Source of the DNA: Chara braunii
Taxonomy: Eukaryota > Streptophyta > Charophyceae > Charales > Characeae
DNA length: 38,372 bases
Assembly (NCBI GenBank): GCA_003427395.1
Contig: BFEA01000125.1
Location: 315,437 to 353,808, forward strand
Direction: 5' to 3'
The notes beneath the pieces were generated by a model. That model had not been told where the DNA came from, ran no database searches, and was given only the letters and a program-made list of their open reading frames with translations. Shown here one piece after another: positions 1-11,000 of this stretch (position 1 is the first letter of the stretch; every line of letters begins with the position of its first letter). The position numbers and the translations under genes are program-made.

Positions 1-154
1 CCCACACACGTGCAACCAAGTTGTATACCCTAGCATGTTTTAACATGCACACATGTGTGCTCGTTTCTCACTTTTTTTTTTTTCCCTCTCTCTCTCTCTC
101 CCTCGTTCGTTGTGATCTTTTTACATAAAAAATTATGAAAAAAGAAACAAAAGT

Positions 155-281
155 GAAATAAATTATCGTGGCAATCTCCAGCTATTGATGCCAAGTTTAA
201 AAATGTTGTGCACGCCAAGCTTTGCTAAGTTGCCAGCACCACCTTTTTATTTAGTTTCAGGTTGGCACAAGAGTCATTGTG

Positions 282-335
<54 letters not shown>

Positions 336-590
336 CGTCATCTTTCTTAGAAAATATTATAAAGAAAAAAAAAATTCCCAGAAAAAATATTAGGGAAAAA
401 ATATCAATAGAGAAATAAATTATCGTGACATGATCCCATCTATTGATGCTAACTATTGATAAATAAATTATCGTGACAAGATCCCATCTATTGATGCTAA
501 GTTAAAAAATGTCCTTCGCGTCACACTTTGTGAAACTACCAGCACCACCTTTTTATTTTGTATAAGGTTGGCACCGCAACCATTGTGGTG

Positions 591-631
<41 letters not shown>

Positions 632-651
632 ACACACACACACACACACAA
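155..651 (+). repeat. Duplicated unit (about 305-bp spacing), each copy running into a CT microsatellite
   Basis: A block starting AAATAAATTATCGTG, passing through AGCACCACCTTTTTATTT and ending in a CT run occurs at about 155-333 and again at about 460-607. A shortened third start lies at 412-446. The CT runs are 285-333 and 591-607; the second continues as a CA run to 651. Both copies keep the same order of landmarks at about 80% identity by eye, so this is a true duplication and not chance low complexity. Short reading frames across the CT/CA tracts have no support. Confidence 0.8.
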
Positions 652-847
652 AGAAAAAAGTATAAGCCCTTAGGGCTGCCTTCAACGCACCCCGCGGTAG
701 GTAATGTGTTTGGCGTTTGTATCAAGGTGAATTTTTGTTTTGTGAGCGACTAACGAACGAAATGGATATGTGAAGGGAAAGTTGTGTTGGGAACCGGTGC
801 ACAACGTTTTTTTAATTTTTTTCGTACAACCGGAAACTACAGTGTGC

Positions 848-905
848 AAAACCAGAAGGTTTGTAGAATCGGAGTGGAAAACCAGCAGGTTTGTGAAATC
901 GGAGG
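848..905 (+). repeat. Two copies of a 30-bp tandem repeat
   Basis: AAAACCAG-AGGTTTGT--AATCGGAG occurs twice with a 30-nt period. The period is a multiple of three and lies in a 106-codon open frame, but nothing else in that frame resembles a protein. The rest of 652-1258 holds nothing I can name. Confidence 0.7.
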
Positions 906-1257
906 ATCAATCCTTCTTTTTATGTGGAACGTAAGAAGCAGTCCAAGGACGTTAAAAAACAAAGAAAACTGCAACAATATCTTTTCTCCAGCAAGCCTAG
1001 GTGGGGACCGATGTTGTGAGGTTGGCCGCAAACAAGAGACTTCGAGATGTTGGAGATCCCAATTGGCCCTTTACAACAACTTTTATAGCCTCGTTTTATG
1101 TTGAAAAATAATGAATGTGGCTATGGGTCTGGGTGGAGACGAATAACGTACATAGCACGGAGAGAGATAGAGTTTGCGTTATTGGTGTGTGCATAGACAA
1201 AAGACATGCAAAACAAAGGAACCCCACAAACTTGATTGAGCGCAGAAAACACACCTT

Positions 1258-1258
<1 letters not shown>

Positions 1259-1290
<32 letters not shown>
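1259..1290 (+). repeat. (CT)16 microsatellite
   Basis: Uninterrupted CT dinucleotides. Overlapping frames on both strands are low-complexity artefacts. Confidence 0.95.
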
Positions 1291-1293
<3 letters not shown>

Positions 1294-1399
1294 TCTTATA
1301 CGCACATAGACGCTGGAGAAGATGTGCAATGCCCATGCCTGCTTGCACATTGTCCGGCATATCGGTCTCACACCCAGATATAAAGCATTTTAGTATCGG

Positions 1400-1690
1400 A
1401 CCTCACAGTCGCATCACGCAAGAGTTTAAATCGCTTCAACAAAATACCACTCTTACCATGCATGTTAGTTATTCCTCTCGCGGCTCCCTGCGATAGGACA
1501 AAGATCGATTGAGGTACAACTCATCTCTATCTAAGGGGTTGTCACCATCCTTAGGTATGCATACCTCTGCTGAGCTACTGACTTACGGGCAAAGACTTTT
1601 ACTTACAATCGCCATGGAAAGTCAGTTGAAGGCGTTTGGTCGATTGTCGTAGCATAGGCATACACACGGTTGGACGCCTAAGAATAATTC
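1400..1690 (-). mobile_element. Dispersed module, copy 1 (diverged)
   Basis: Shares, in order, TCACGCA-GAGTT, a CCTRCGAYAGGA block, GGTTGTCACC, GAGCTACTGA, CAATCGC and a final GACGCCTA block with 3830-4245 and with the reverse complement of 33800-34260. Minus is assigned because the copy at 33.8-34.26 kb precedes a plus-strand LTR, so this copy should belong to a minus-oriented element. It is the most diverged of the three; its limits are approximate. Confidence 0.6.
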
Positions 1691-2865
1691 GTATATGTGT
1701 CGAGCATCGGGACCCTGTTCTCCTGGACCGACTTACAAATCATGTTAACTTGACTGATGAACGTTCGTGCATACTATGCTCTAACTAGAAATAATTTCAA
1801 TAGCTATGATTCAGAACCTAGCTCTTTTCCGGAGCACGATCCCCTCAATGCTTGAATTATCAAGGGGTTGCGCATAAGACATATACCCGTCCTACCTGGT
1901 GATTAAGTTCATTCAACATATATTTTTATGAAAACCCTTTGTCATATCTGAAACAAACTAAGACTGAGTAATTAAGCAAGAAAATGTCATGCACACTCAA
2001 CACACTCACATAAATGGTCTGAATTTATCATTAAAAATATAGGTCATTGACCTTTCAAACATGTATAAATGAAATGAACATGAAATGAATAAGGTTTTTA
2101 ACCTTAATAATAATCATAATCTTCCTAACGTCAGAAAAAAATGCAAGGCTGGGTACTCAAACCAAATGTATAAAAGTTGCATGTAGATGAAACATCTGGA
2201 TCAAGACCCATTATAGCGTAAGTTTCTCAATGGGTTGCAGTGAATAACATGACTGGTCGTTTTACTGACATGCAAACAAAAACGAAAGCATTTCACAATT
2301 CTAACAGAGTCAACCATTTATTCACTTTCATCCACATTACACTTACACTTCCAAACCTCACAGTCAGGCATCCCCTTTTTGACTTAGTAATTCTTCCATA
2401 TCTGACTTTAGTCATTTCAATGACCCTTTTTGACCAAACACAAACTTTTTAAACAATGACAAAAAAAATCAGAAATACCTTTTTGTGTAGAGGCCTATGC
2501 AAAGTGTGGGTGTCGAGGGTGAGTGAGGGTTGAGTTGGTGAACCAAGCTGTTACCATAAGGCAACAACATGTAGTCTTGTATAGACTCATTACGAGGCCT
2601 CTTGTTTAAGACGACCTGCAATCACACACAGGTCAACATGGTCTCAACACCCCTATCTATTGATATGACTCTATATGAAGTTCAATATAGTGAACTTCAG
2701 TTTAGTTGAGAATGATATTACATCGGCATAACTTCCTCTAGGTAGCTTCTCTAACTTCTTATCAAACCAATTTCTAAAGATACTCATCTAAATAAAAGGA
2801 AGCATAAGATCTAACTAAAGTTCCAATCTAGTAGATACATGATCCCCTTATAAGTCATGCATAAA
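1691..2865. other. AT-rich stretch with nothing recognised
   Basis: About 1.2 kb with no open frame that looks like protein, no clear tandem repeat and no RNA gene. It sits on the outer side of module copy 1 and may be decayed element sequence; I cannot show this. Confidence 0.5.
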
Positions 2866-3535
2866 TAAACATCAAACCATATCCAAGTTAGAATTAGGCA
2901 ATGAAAATTAATCAAAAGATTCAAGATAGTATAACAAATTATACAGGATCCTCATCCTTGCCATCTTCTCTTTCTTTCGGAAGCAGGTAAGTGATAAGGC
3001 ATACCACATGGGGTATTGCTCATCTTATCACCGTCCTTCATTGAACGACGCCATTTGGTAGTAGGGAAGACGTCACGAGATCTACGCCTCCTACTATAAT
3101 CTCTTCTTATCCTAGTCTGTTGGCGATAGGGTCATGACCTCGCTCATCCTATTACCGTCTTCCTCACTTAAGCCGACCTAGGTAATAAGGCAAAATTAGT
3201 CAAACATCAAACCATCTCCAAGTCAGAATTAGGTAATAAGAATTAATCAAAATATTCAAGATAGTAGAACAAATAACATAGGATCCTCACCCTTACCATT
3301 TTCTCTTTTTTTTAGAAGCAGGTACGTGATAAGGCATACCACATGGGGTCTCGCTCCTCTTATCACCACCTTTCATTGAACGACGCCATTTAGTAATAGG
3401 GTAGACCTCACAATGTCTACTCCTCCTACTACAATCTCTTCTTATTCTAGTCTGTTGGCGATAGGGCATGCCCCCCATGACCTCGCTTCTCCCATTACCA
3501 CCTTCCTCATTTAAGCAGACCTAAGTAATAAGGCA
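2866..3535 (+). repeat. Two tandem copies of a 335-bp repeat with inner sub-repeats
   Basis: ATCAAACCAT begins a unit at 2871 and again at 3206. Both copies run through AGATAGTA-AACAAAT, GGATCCTCA, GATAAGGCATACCACATGGG and CATTGAACGACGCCATTT, ending in ACCTA-GTAATAAGGCA at 3193 and 3535. Inside each unit a GATARGGCAT...CTCGCT...TATCACC block occurs about twice, so the unit is itself a decayed dimer. Non-coding. Confidence 0.9.
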
Positions 3536-3829
3536 GGTCTCGCAAAACCTCGGTCCTCGTATCACCGTTGCTGATTAAGTCCTTTAGATCAATTGAAGGT
3601 CTTAAAGTCCGTCGGACAGACCACACGGGGTCCACATCCCAATTATTTTAAATAAAAGGAATCCATGACGCAGGGAGTTTAACTCATATGGGAACCCACA
3701 CTGCGTTTATCAGAATAAGGGATTAATCATACAGTGAGTTATAACTCGCACAGTAACCGTTACTGCATCGCTTTGGAAGTGAGTTTAGCTGGCACGGTGT
3801 CGAGCGCATCGGTCCAGCACCGCACCAGG
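3536..3829. other. Spacer between the 335-bp repeat and module copy 2
   Basis: Begins as a further decayed piece of the GATARGGC sub-repeat (to about 3590), then unassigned sequence. No gene seen. Confidence 0.4.
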
Positions 3830-4245
3830 GCAGCACGGGACCCTCCCGACCTCGTCACGCAGGAGTTGGATAAAATCCTTTGTCGCAATTACGTGGAGCT
3901 TCCGCAAGTCGCTCTGGCCGAGTGCGCCATCCATACCTCCCGCGAGCCCCTACGACAGGATAGGGCCTACGCGAGGCACGACTTACCTCCACCTTACGGG
4001 AGCTGTCACCTCCCTTCAGTGGGCGTATCCCCGCCGAGCTACCAGTCCACAGTACGAAAGCTGATCAGTTGCAATCGCAGAGGTGGACCAGCCGAGGGTG
4101 TTTCTCGTTCGCTGTAGCATAGGGGGTACGCGCGGTAGTACGCCTATCGGACCCGCACGCGAACCGACCTCTTGGGGGGCTGAAGTCCCAAGGGCGGCTT
4201 GACGTCGGTCGACTAGGACGCATCCCACACACCACGCGCACACCA
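3830..4245 (-). mobile_element. Dispersed module, copy 2
   Basis: Matches the reverse complement of 33800-34260 over its whole length: GACCCTCCCGACC, TCACGCAGGAGTT, GCTCT-GCCG-GTGCGCCA, CCCCTACGACAGGA, GAGCTACCGA-like, TTGCAATCGCAGAGGT and CTTGGG...CCCAAG. The last is a 6-bp hairpin (about 4171-4192) also present in the 33.8-kb copy. Higher GC than its surroundings. Open frames here are incidental. Function unknown; by position in element 2 it lies at or inside the start of a 3' LTR. Confidence 0.75.
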
Positions 4246-4339
4246 CTCTAACGAGCACAAAAATAAAACACACACACGCACACATACGAAATGACACAAC
4301 ACAAACAACGCGACAACGCTTCTAGCCCCTCGGTAGTCG

Positions 4340-4660
4340 TCCCATAACTTTCCGATGCGGAAATCGGATAGGCGTCGCACGCGGGACTTAGTATAGAACC
4401 GTGCGGACGCAGGGCTATCTCATATCGACTCGCAATGCAACCGTGTGCAAGCAGTCGCAATGATGGCGTACTATGTAGTACCCATACTCGCGCGACCCTC
4501 GTTAATCTCGAGGGTCGCATCCGACACTCAAGTGTCGGCTGACACGCGCCTTGAGGGTTAATCTCTCGACGCTGGACAACCGCCATGCTCGGTTGAAGAC
4601 CACACACCCTCTTCTGCACTCTGTGCACAGTGGGTGGTACACAGGTCCATACCTGTTGTG
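4340..4660. repeat. Run of perfect hairpins
   Basis: GCGACCCTC (4492-4500) pairs with GAGGGTCGC (4510-4518). CCGACACT (4521-4528) pairs with AGTGTCGG (4531-4538). TCCGAT/ATCGGA lies near 4350 and ACAGGT/ACCTGT near 4640. A 171-codon minus-strand frame spans this region (4248-4763) but its composition and the embedded hairpins argue against coding. Confidence 0.7.
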
Positions 4661-5260
4661 GCAGTTGTTTCCTGCGGCCCTGGGGATGAGTCTCACTCCA
4701 GGCCTGGGCGAAAGTCAAGGGGTTTGACTTTGACGGCTGCCACAGACTACAACGTCCAACCATACAACTCTAAAAAGCAAAGGTAAAATAAGAATACCCT
4801 TTTTCTCTCAAGACATAACGTGGTTAACCCTTATGCACAATTACAGTAAGTCTCTCAAATACCAGGGCACTTATAAATATATGAGGGTTAATTATATAGG
4901 ACGATCACTTCTCACAGTCACAGTGAGGCTCCTCTCAACCATATATACATGTAATCGCAGACAATCACATCAAGAGCCCGATCCCCAAACGCACCTGCAG
5001 TCACAGCAAAGATTCGATCAAGAGTCCACGCATTACACGGGATCAACTTCAACCATTCCTTGCACTCATACTCCCTGCTTTAGCCATACAAACCTCACTC
5101 TTGTGCAACTCCCCAAAATAAGTACTCAATACTTTAATTAAATGGCCATTCAACAAAGTCCGGGTGAAAACACAATGAAACAATTCAAACCACAGGGCTA
5201 AAACCTTTAGATTGAGTGACAAGAGTGGATTGGAGTAAACCGACGAAGCGAAAACTGATC

Positions 5261-5296
5261 TGTTATCAGTGATAACAGTGTTATCAGTGATAACAG
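5261..5296. repeat. Tandem 18-bp near-palindrome
   Basis: TGTTATCAGTGATAACAG occurs twice, perfectly and head to tail. Each copy is palindromic except for the central AGT. The flanks (4661-5260 and 5297-5571) hold nothing else I can name. Confidence 0.95.
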
Positions 5297-5571
5297 AAGA
5301 AGACCCTTGTAGGATCAAGCTGAATCTAGCCCAAATCCTGAATCAGATCGATCAAGATGGTCTGTAACACAAGACAGGTGAATGCCCCAGACTAAACCTA
5401 TAAGTCCATGAAGAGCAATCCCCATATCATGATTTTACCAAAATCATCCTAGTTAACTATATCTAAGCCTATCTCTAAGCAAGTGCCCAAAGAAAGGTAA
5501 ACTCATGGCAAAATCTCCCTTACTCAAAGTGGACTACAAGAATCGTCACCTGTCAAAATATAATCTATCTC

Positions 5572-6130
5572 CTTTAAACTAAGAAAATTTCGGCAGCGCT
5601 TCCCGTAGGAAAAATGCCTTTCCAGAATTTATATAAATCCAGATATGAAAGCATAAATAATCTCTTACTCTGGAAAGTCAAATTTTGTCTAACTCCCTTA
5701 ATTACTAGAAATTTGGGCAGCACTCCCTTTAGGAAGGGAGACTTTCCAAATTTATACTAAGTCAAATATGAACTCAAAAGACAACTTGAGTTCGACTTAG
5801 ACAAGATTTAACAAACTCCTTAGTCCTGCAGAAATTTCAGCAGCACTCCCTTTCGAAAAGTGTTTTCCCAAAATTTATATAAAACTAAGTTCAGAATTCG
5901 AGAATAACTTTGACTTCTCAAAGTCCAATTTTGTCTAACTCCCTGAACTAGCAAAAATTTGGGCAACACTCCCTTTAGAAAATGAGAGTTTCCAAATTTT
6001 TACTAGGTCAGATACGAGGAAAAGACAAGTTGAACTTTGACAAGTCAAAAATTGACTAACTCCTTGGATTTGTTGAAATTTCGGCAGCGCTTCCCGTAGA
6101 GAAAGTAACTTGCCAAGATTTATACAAAGC
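5572..6130 (+). repeat. Five tandem copies of a 121-124-bp repeat carrying AAATTTCGGCAGCGCTTCCC
   Basis: AAATTT starts at 5585, 5709, 5832, 5955 and 6076. Each unit reads AAATTT-GGCAGC-CT-CCCNT, then a short arm that can pair (for example CTCCCTT/AAGGGAG in copy 2), then TTTCCAAATTTATA, then AAGT...TAACTCCYT. The same core occurs at 23611, at about 24354 and, on the other strand, in 30352-30783. 6131-6423 follows without a recognisable gene. Confidence 0.9.
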
Positions 6131-6423
6131 CAAGTATAAAAAAAAATGATCCCAGAAAATGCGAGAATTGATCTAAGTAAAAAAAACTTAGCTCAGAAAA
6201 TGCAGGAATCGAAACTAACTCCTATAGCTCTAGCACGTGGCGAGCGACTAAAGCGACTACCTATCAAACTGAAACTCAGACCAAGTAGTAACCTCCCTCA
6301 GTCACATGCAGGCCAAACCACAAAGGTAAGTACTCTCGTCATTCCCAAGTCAACCTGGACAAACAATAGTTCGTAGTCTTTCAGTGATTTAACCCTTTAT
6401 ACCCTGCTTACATAAGGCATAAG

Positions 6424-7260
6424 GTCAGACCACCCAAACTTATGGAATGAACCTAACTTAGCAATTTAAGAAACACAAAACAGAGGTCACAACTACTTTT
6501 TTCTTTTTTGGGCACATGACTAGACCAGTCTAGTCGCCCTGAACTGTTTAAAGTATCCAAATTGTATATACTTATCTTACCTTTCTTTTTTAAGGATGCA
6601 TATGACTGAATTAACTTAAGTTCAGTCTGCCCCAGTTTACCACCAATTTCATTCTTAGTTATACTCTCTTCAAGTTGCGATACGGCTATAGTCAGACCAC
6701 CTAAACTTATAGAAAAGTCTGATTAGCTCGTTCTTAAATAAAATAATAATAGAGTATAGCCAACTTATAACCATTGGGTTCCAGTATGTGCGAGGCTTTG
6801 AGTCAGACCCCCTGAACTTACAGAAGGATCTAACTCTCTGCCAATTCATTTATTTCTAAGCCATCATGTGCGTGGTATTGAGTCAGACCCCTTGAACTTA
6901 CAGAAGAGTCTGCCCCTTTGTCAGGTTCCTTTTCTTGAAATAAAAGCAGGAAGCGGCTGAGCCACCTAAACTTATAGAACAGCTCAGACTTCCTCATTCA
7001 GAAACCAAAAAAACTCAGGAAAACTCAAAGAAAACAAGGCAATTCAAGGCACAAAAACTTATTGAGCGCCCTGAGTCCCTGAAAATCAAGCACAATCAAA
7101 CCTCTCGCAAGTCAGAGCAGTCAGGCCACCTAAACTTATAGAACAGCTTGACCCTCCATGAGCAATCAGGCCCCCTAAACTTATAGAAGGGTCTGACGCT
7201 TCATGCAAGCCAAAAATAAATAAAGCACTCGGTCTCCCCAAACTTATGGGACTTCCCAGC
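6424..7260 (+). repeat. Array of about eight stem-loops with conserved loop and variable arms
   Basis: The loop sequence CCACCTAAACTTATAGAA (or CCCCCTGAACTTACAGAA) recurs near 6424, 6692, 6801, 6884, 6957, 7120, 7166 and 7229. Arms differ but stay paired: TCAGAC/GTCTGA (6692-6722), GAGTCAGA/TCTAACTC with one mismatch (6800-6836), CTGAGC/GCTCAG (6957-6987), GTCAGGC/GCTTGAC (7120-7152) and TCAGGCC/GGTCTGA (7166-7196). The first and last copies pair poorly. Spacing is irregular (about 45-270 nt), so this is not a simple satellite. Confidence 0.85.
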
Positions 7261-8484
7261 CTTGATGACCCAGTCAGCCCTCAAGCGATTCAACCCACCA
7301 TCCTGCCTTTCCCAGATGCAATTCCTTCTAACAATTTACTTTCATACAATGAACAATGTTGAAACTGAAACTTGACAATCATTCATTTACTCAGTCTGAT
7401 TTAGTGTCTTGAAAGTCAAACAACAGTCAAAGTAGGGCTGCACTTCATATATCCAGTCAGCGATGCAATGAGAGATACAGATAGGGGTTATATCTGGTTT
7501 TATAGAAGGGAAAACAATGGTTACCTGTCAGTTCCCTGCCTCCAGAACTCCTCCTGAGTTTCGGCAGAGCTCCCGCAATCGGTGGGGCTACCTCCCACAG
7601 AGGTCTTGGCGCGGATTACGGGTTACAATCCCGCCTGCCGCCTTCCTCTCAGAACCAACAGACTAGACTTAGAGCAAGAAGGATAGATAGAGAAGGTTTT
7701 AGACTCTCAGATCCAAGAAGGGTGCACTCAGACTCGCGCGAGAGGGCCTTGTCGCCTTGATGCGCCTGAGGGCCCCGCAATGATGGCCAGAACGCACCGC
7801 AGTCTGGTCAAACTGAAGCCACACTGCCGAAGTCAACCCTCCGACGACCCCCCAATTCACGGCAATAACCTCCCTTCTTAAGTCTAATCCCTTCTCTAAA
7901 TCTCAATACCCCTTCTTCGAATAGTTTCGCCACATTGCGCCTTCAAGATCAGGAAGGAGCTGTCAATCTGTCATCTCTTTGCAAATAGCACAGCGATACG
8001 CAGCAAGTTCGATACACCCGCGACTCCTCCTCATGTTGTAGTACGGCACTGCATCGGCTAACCCCCAAGTTTTCCCCCTCCCTGTATCTAGCCAACCGCT
8101 ATTCTGTTCGGCATCAAGTTGTGCTTGCTGATTGTCAGGTGAGCCTACGGCCTCACAGCTAGCCTCCGGACGGTCTACTCGCGCTCCTGCTACTTGCGCC
8201 GACAAACACGAATGACATCCAAGACCAATAAGTAAGTTAGCATCCTTACGGGTGACCCGCTGCCATTGCGCTCACCAAGCTGAGCGCTTCACCGGCCAGC
8301 ATGCAAACCCCCTGCCGCGCGGCCGGCCTCCTTACTTATGCGCGCGGATAGGCTGGGCGGCACTCTGGCTGACAGGCAGCCTGCTACTGTACAATGGATC
8401 ACGCTACTTCGCCCGGTGGGCCAGCCAGCCTTCCTATCAGCACGAGAATCCTGTAGGTTGCCTGCCGCTACTTCCCGATCGATG

Positions 8485-8503
8485 GAGTAGGATCGAACTA
8501 CTC
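8485..8503. repeat. 6-bp perfect hairpin
   Basis: GAGTAG and CTACTC pair around a 7-nt loop (GATCGAA). Confidence 0.7.
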
Positions 8504-9169
8504 TTCTGCTAGAACTTGGCCGAATACTTTGGCGGGCCTGATCAACATCCATCCCGCCCTCAGCGAAAGGCAGTCTCCCGATCTTAGTTTCTTCTCTGCC
8601 TGGGTAAGTGATCTCCCCCTTTGTGTTCGAACCTGAATCCAAGTGGAGTACAACAACAACCATTTCCCCAAATGGCTGCAACAATTGCCCTTGCAACAAC
8701 AACCAAATCAACTTCTTGTCTGGAAACCGCAGCAATCTCAAGTTGCCGGTCAACAAACCCCGCACCCTCGTCGTTCATCTGCAAGTAAACCTTGCCACGG
8801 TCTTCTCATCTTCGTCCTTTCTCATCCCCTCAGAACCCGGTCGAAATTTTGGCTGGATACGTGTAAAGTTCAAGGTGATCACTGCTGGATTGAGTGCTAC
8901 CGTCTAGACGAAACCGCAGTCGCAACAAATAGCCCCGTCACGATGAGAGCCGGACTCGTTACGCACATCAGGTCGGGGACAACTGTCGAATACTCTGCCT
9001 TCCAGCTGGGCACTCCTGCTTGTACCCATCACTCCCACAGGTAAGTCTTCTACCCGTGGCTCTTCCGTACGCTACTCCCGTTGATGGGATGAACATCGCC
9101 GAGCACTGGGCAAATCCCCAACCTTGCGACTGGTCTCACACTACTTGTTCCAACGGAGAATACAAAATC

Positions 9170-9206
9170 GAATGAATCTGTCCGCAAAATGCGGTTAGAT
9201 TCATTC
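9170..9206. repeat. Long two-part hairpin
   Basis: GAATGAATCT (9170-9179) pairs with AGATTCATTC (9197-9206). Inside, CCGC pairs with GCGG around AAAAT. Its core AATCTGTCCGC...GCGG..AGATT resembles the hairpins at 26872 and 27014. Confidence 0.9.
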
Positions 9207-9340
9207 CCCATTTAAGCAAGCTACTACTCCCCCGGGCGCAGCCTGTAAAGCATACAGCCCAGAAGACGCATCCTCATCGTGGGAACTGGCCTCGCTATCG
9301 AACTCGCGGCATACTAGAACCTTCACTCAGCCTCTTAGTT

Positions 9341-9366
9341 CACTCGATTCCGCATAGAATCGAGTG
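9341..9366. repeat. 10-bp perfect hairpin
   Basis: CACTCGATTC pairs with GAATCGAGTG around CGCATA. Related shorter or imperfect versions lie at 9507-9530 (GCTCGAATC/GGATCGAGC) and 9909-9936, and a single arm at about 9734-9743. Confidence 0.9.
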
Positions 9367-11000
9367 AGAATCGTCATTTTTAAAACCCGCCATATCTCTC
9401 TCGCATGTCTTTTTCTCATCAACTCCAGTTTTACTAATCTAACATCTAAACTAACGTTACCACTAAGCTCGCCCTACCTCAAACCTCCTATTTCGCTCCT
9501 TATCCCGCTCGAATCTGTTAAGGATCGAGCTAGCTTCAAACTTTTCGCTCCCATCGGCTTCTCCCTCCGCCATCTTGATTCTTCCTTCCTCGACTGTACG
9601 CGGCCCCTTTTCGCGCCCGGATCCATTCCCCTACACCCTCACTCTACACTCCATCATTCGCCGTTTCGTCTTCACCACCGCATTCGCCCTGTCCAAAAAC
9701 CACAGACTTGCACCTTTCCTCGCCCGTTTCTATCAAGAATCGAGTGGGGTAGCACTCCCTTCCTTCCCGTTCGTTTTCACTTCCGCCATAGTTTTCTCGC
9801 ACCTCCGCGCACTAACTTCTTCACCTAACTCTAATTCTACTAACTCTCATCCAAATCTAACCGTACCATCCGTTTCGCCCGGGGTCTGAACCTCCGGATT
9901 GGTCCCTCCCTCGATCGATTCCACTAAGGATCGAGCGAGCTCGACATCTTCCACCACGTTCTGCCCCGCCTCCTTACCATCTCCCGTCTTGAATGCACCT
10001 GGCGCAGGATGCCCTCCAGGTTCACTCCCCACTTTCCCTCTGTGCTATCACTCCATCCCTACCACTCAGCGCTACCCGGTGCGCTACCTACCTGCCCGTT
10101 GCCTTGTGCCGCCGGATTTGCCCATCCGCTCCGGACGTACCTGTCGTGGAACCCCCGACAAGTTCCTTCGTCTTCCCCGCTGACTTCATCCTCTCCTCTT
10201 CGCTGCACTTTCCCCTGCTAGCGCAGCCCAGCCGAACCCGTCGTGTCTCGCTTATCCACACACTCTCAGCGCCCGGCCACACTACCCATTCTAACGCCCG
10301 TACACCGTTCGACTGTAAGCGGTGCAGCCCGGCGCACTCAGCCAGTTTGGCTTTGGTTCTCTGCGGGAACTGCCGATGGTTGGGAGTTTGTCAGTAAGTC
10401 TTTCGCCCCTACATGCTAGGACCGCTCGGCGGCCCGCCCCCCTGGCCCGTACCACGGTCTCTGCCTGCTTACTCAGCTCACCCTCCACTCCCTTCGGCCC
10501 GACAGCGCCCCACAGCGGTCCGCCCGTCGGCCCTGTCTCAGCGTTCCGCCTGTTGCTACGCAGCGCCGCCTGTTCAACCCCACTACCTGTCTACTTCTGC
10601 CCGCGGCTGCCTGGTGCGCTATCTACTCCGCCCGCGGCTGCCCGGCATCACCCGACCGGACCGACTGCTGTTGCTCACTGTTGCCCATAGGGGGAGGGGA
10701 CCGGAGGAGAGGCACAGCGACTGGCCCTTCGAAAAAGCTCTGCCCTTATGCTACTGGTTGGCCCCTGGTCGGTGCCACCCACCTGCTGCAGCAGGTATTG
10801 CACCTGCTCGGTGGGTACAGCCCTCGCATGTTCCCGTGTTGGAGGCTTGAGCACGGGTGTGGCTGCTACGGAGATCCCCAGAACGCTATACAACGGGGTA
10901 CTTCGGCGCAATCCCGAAAACAGCCTTGCTGCCACGCTCCACGCCACCCCTGCGAATACAACACTCCCCACGCGTCCCCTACCGTACCTGAAGCATAGGT

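Larger units (their letters stand above)
7541..11000 (-). other. GC-rich, C-rich-strand non-coding tract; possible decayed LTR
   Basis: Base composition changes sharply to GC-rich, with plus-strand cytosine and pyrimidine excess, like 27.1-28.6 kb inside the LTR of element 1. It holds hairpins of the same style, and the 9170 hairpin resembles two in that LTR. Long overlapping frames (for example 9364-9828, 9993-10397, 10322-10850) occur in all plus frames and read as Pro/Ser/Ala/Arg-rich strings, as expected from composition. A weak match to the minus-strand primer site lies at about 7774-7790. Orientation and identity are inference. Confidence 0.4.

Noticed and set aside
784-1104. 106-codon frame with a 10-residue repeat
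   Set aside because: Apart from the in-frame 30-bp repeat there is nothing protein-like and no relative in the window.
4248-4763. 171-codon minus-strand frame as a gene
   Set aside because: It spans two perfect long hairpins and a CA-rich run, has no paralogue or motif, and overlaps the end of the dispersed module.
5261-5296. tet operator-like sequence (cloning-vector contamination)
   Set aside because: Only the ATCAGTGAT centre matches, outer bases differ, and the flanks show no vector sequence.
9364-10850. Overlapping plus-strand frames up to 154 codons
   Set aside because: Several frames are open at once with Pro/Ser/Ala/Arg composition, as expected from C-rich DNA with few stops.
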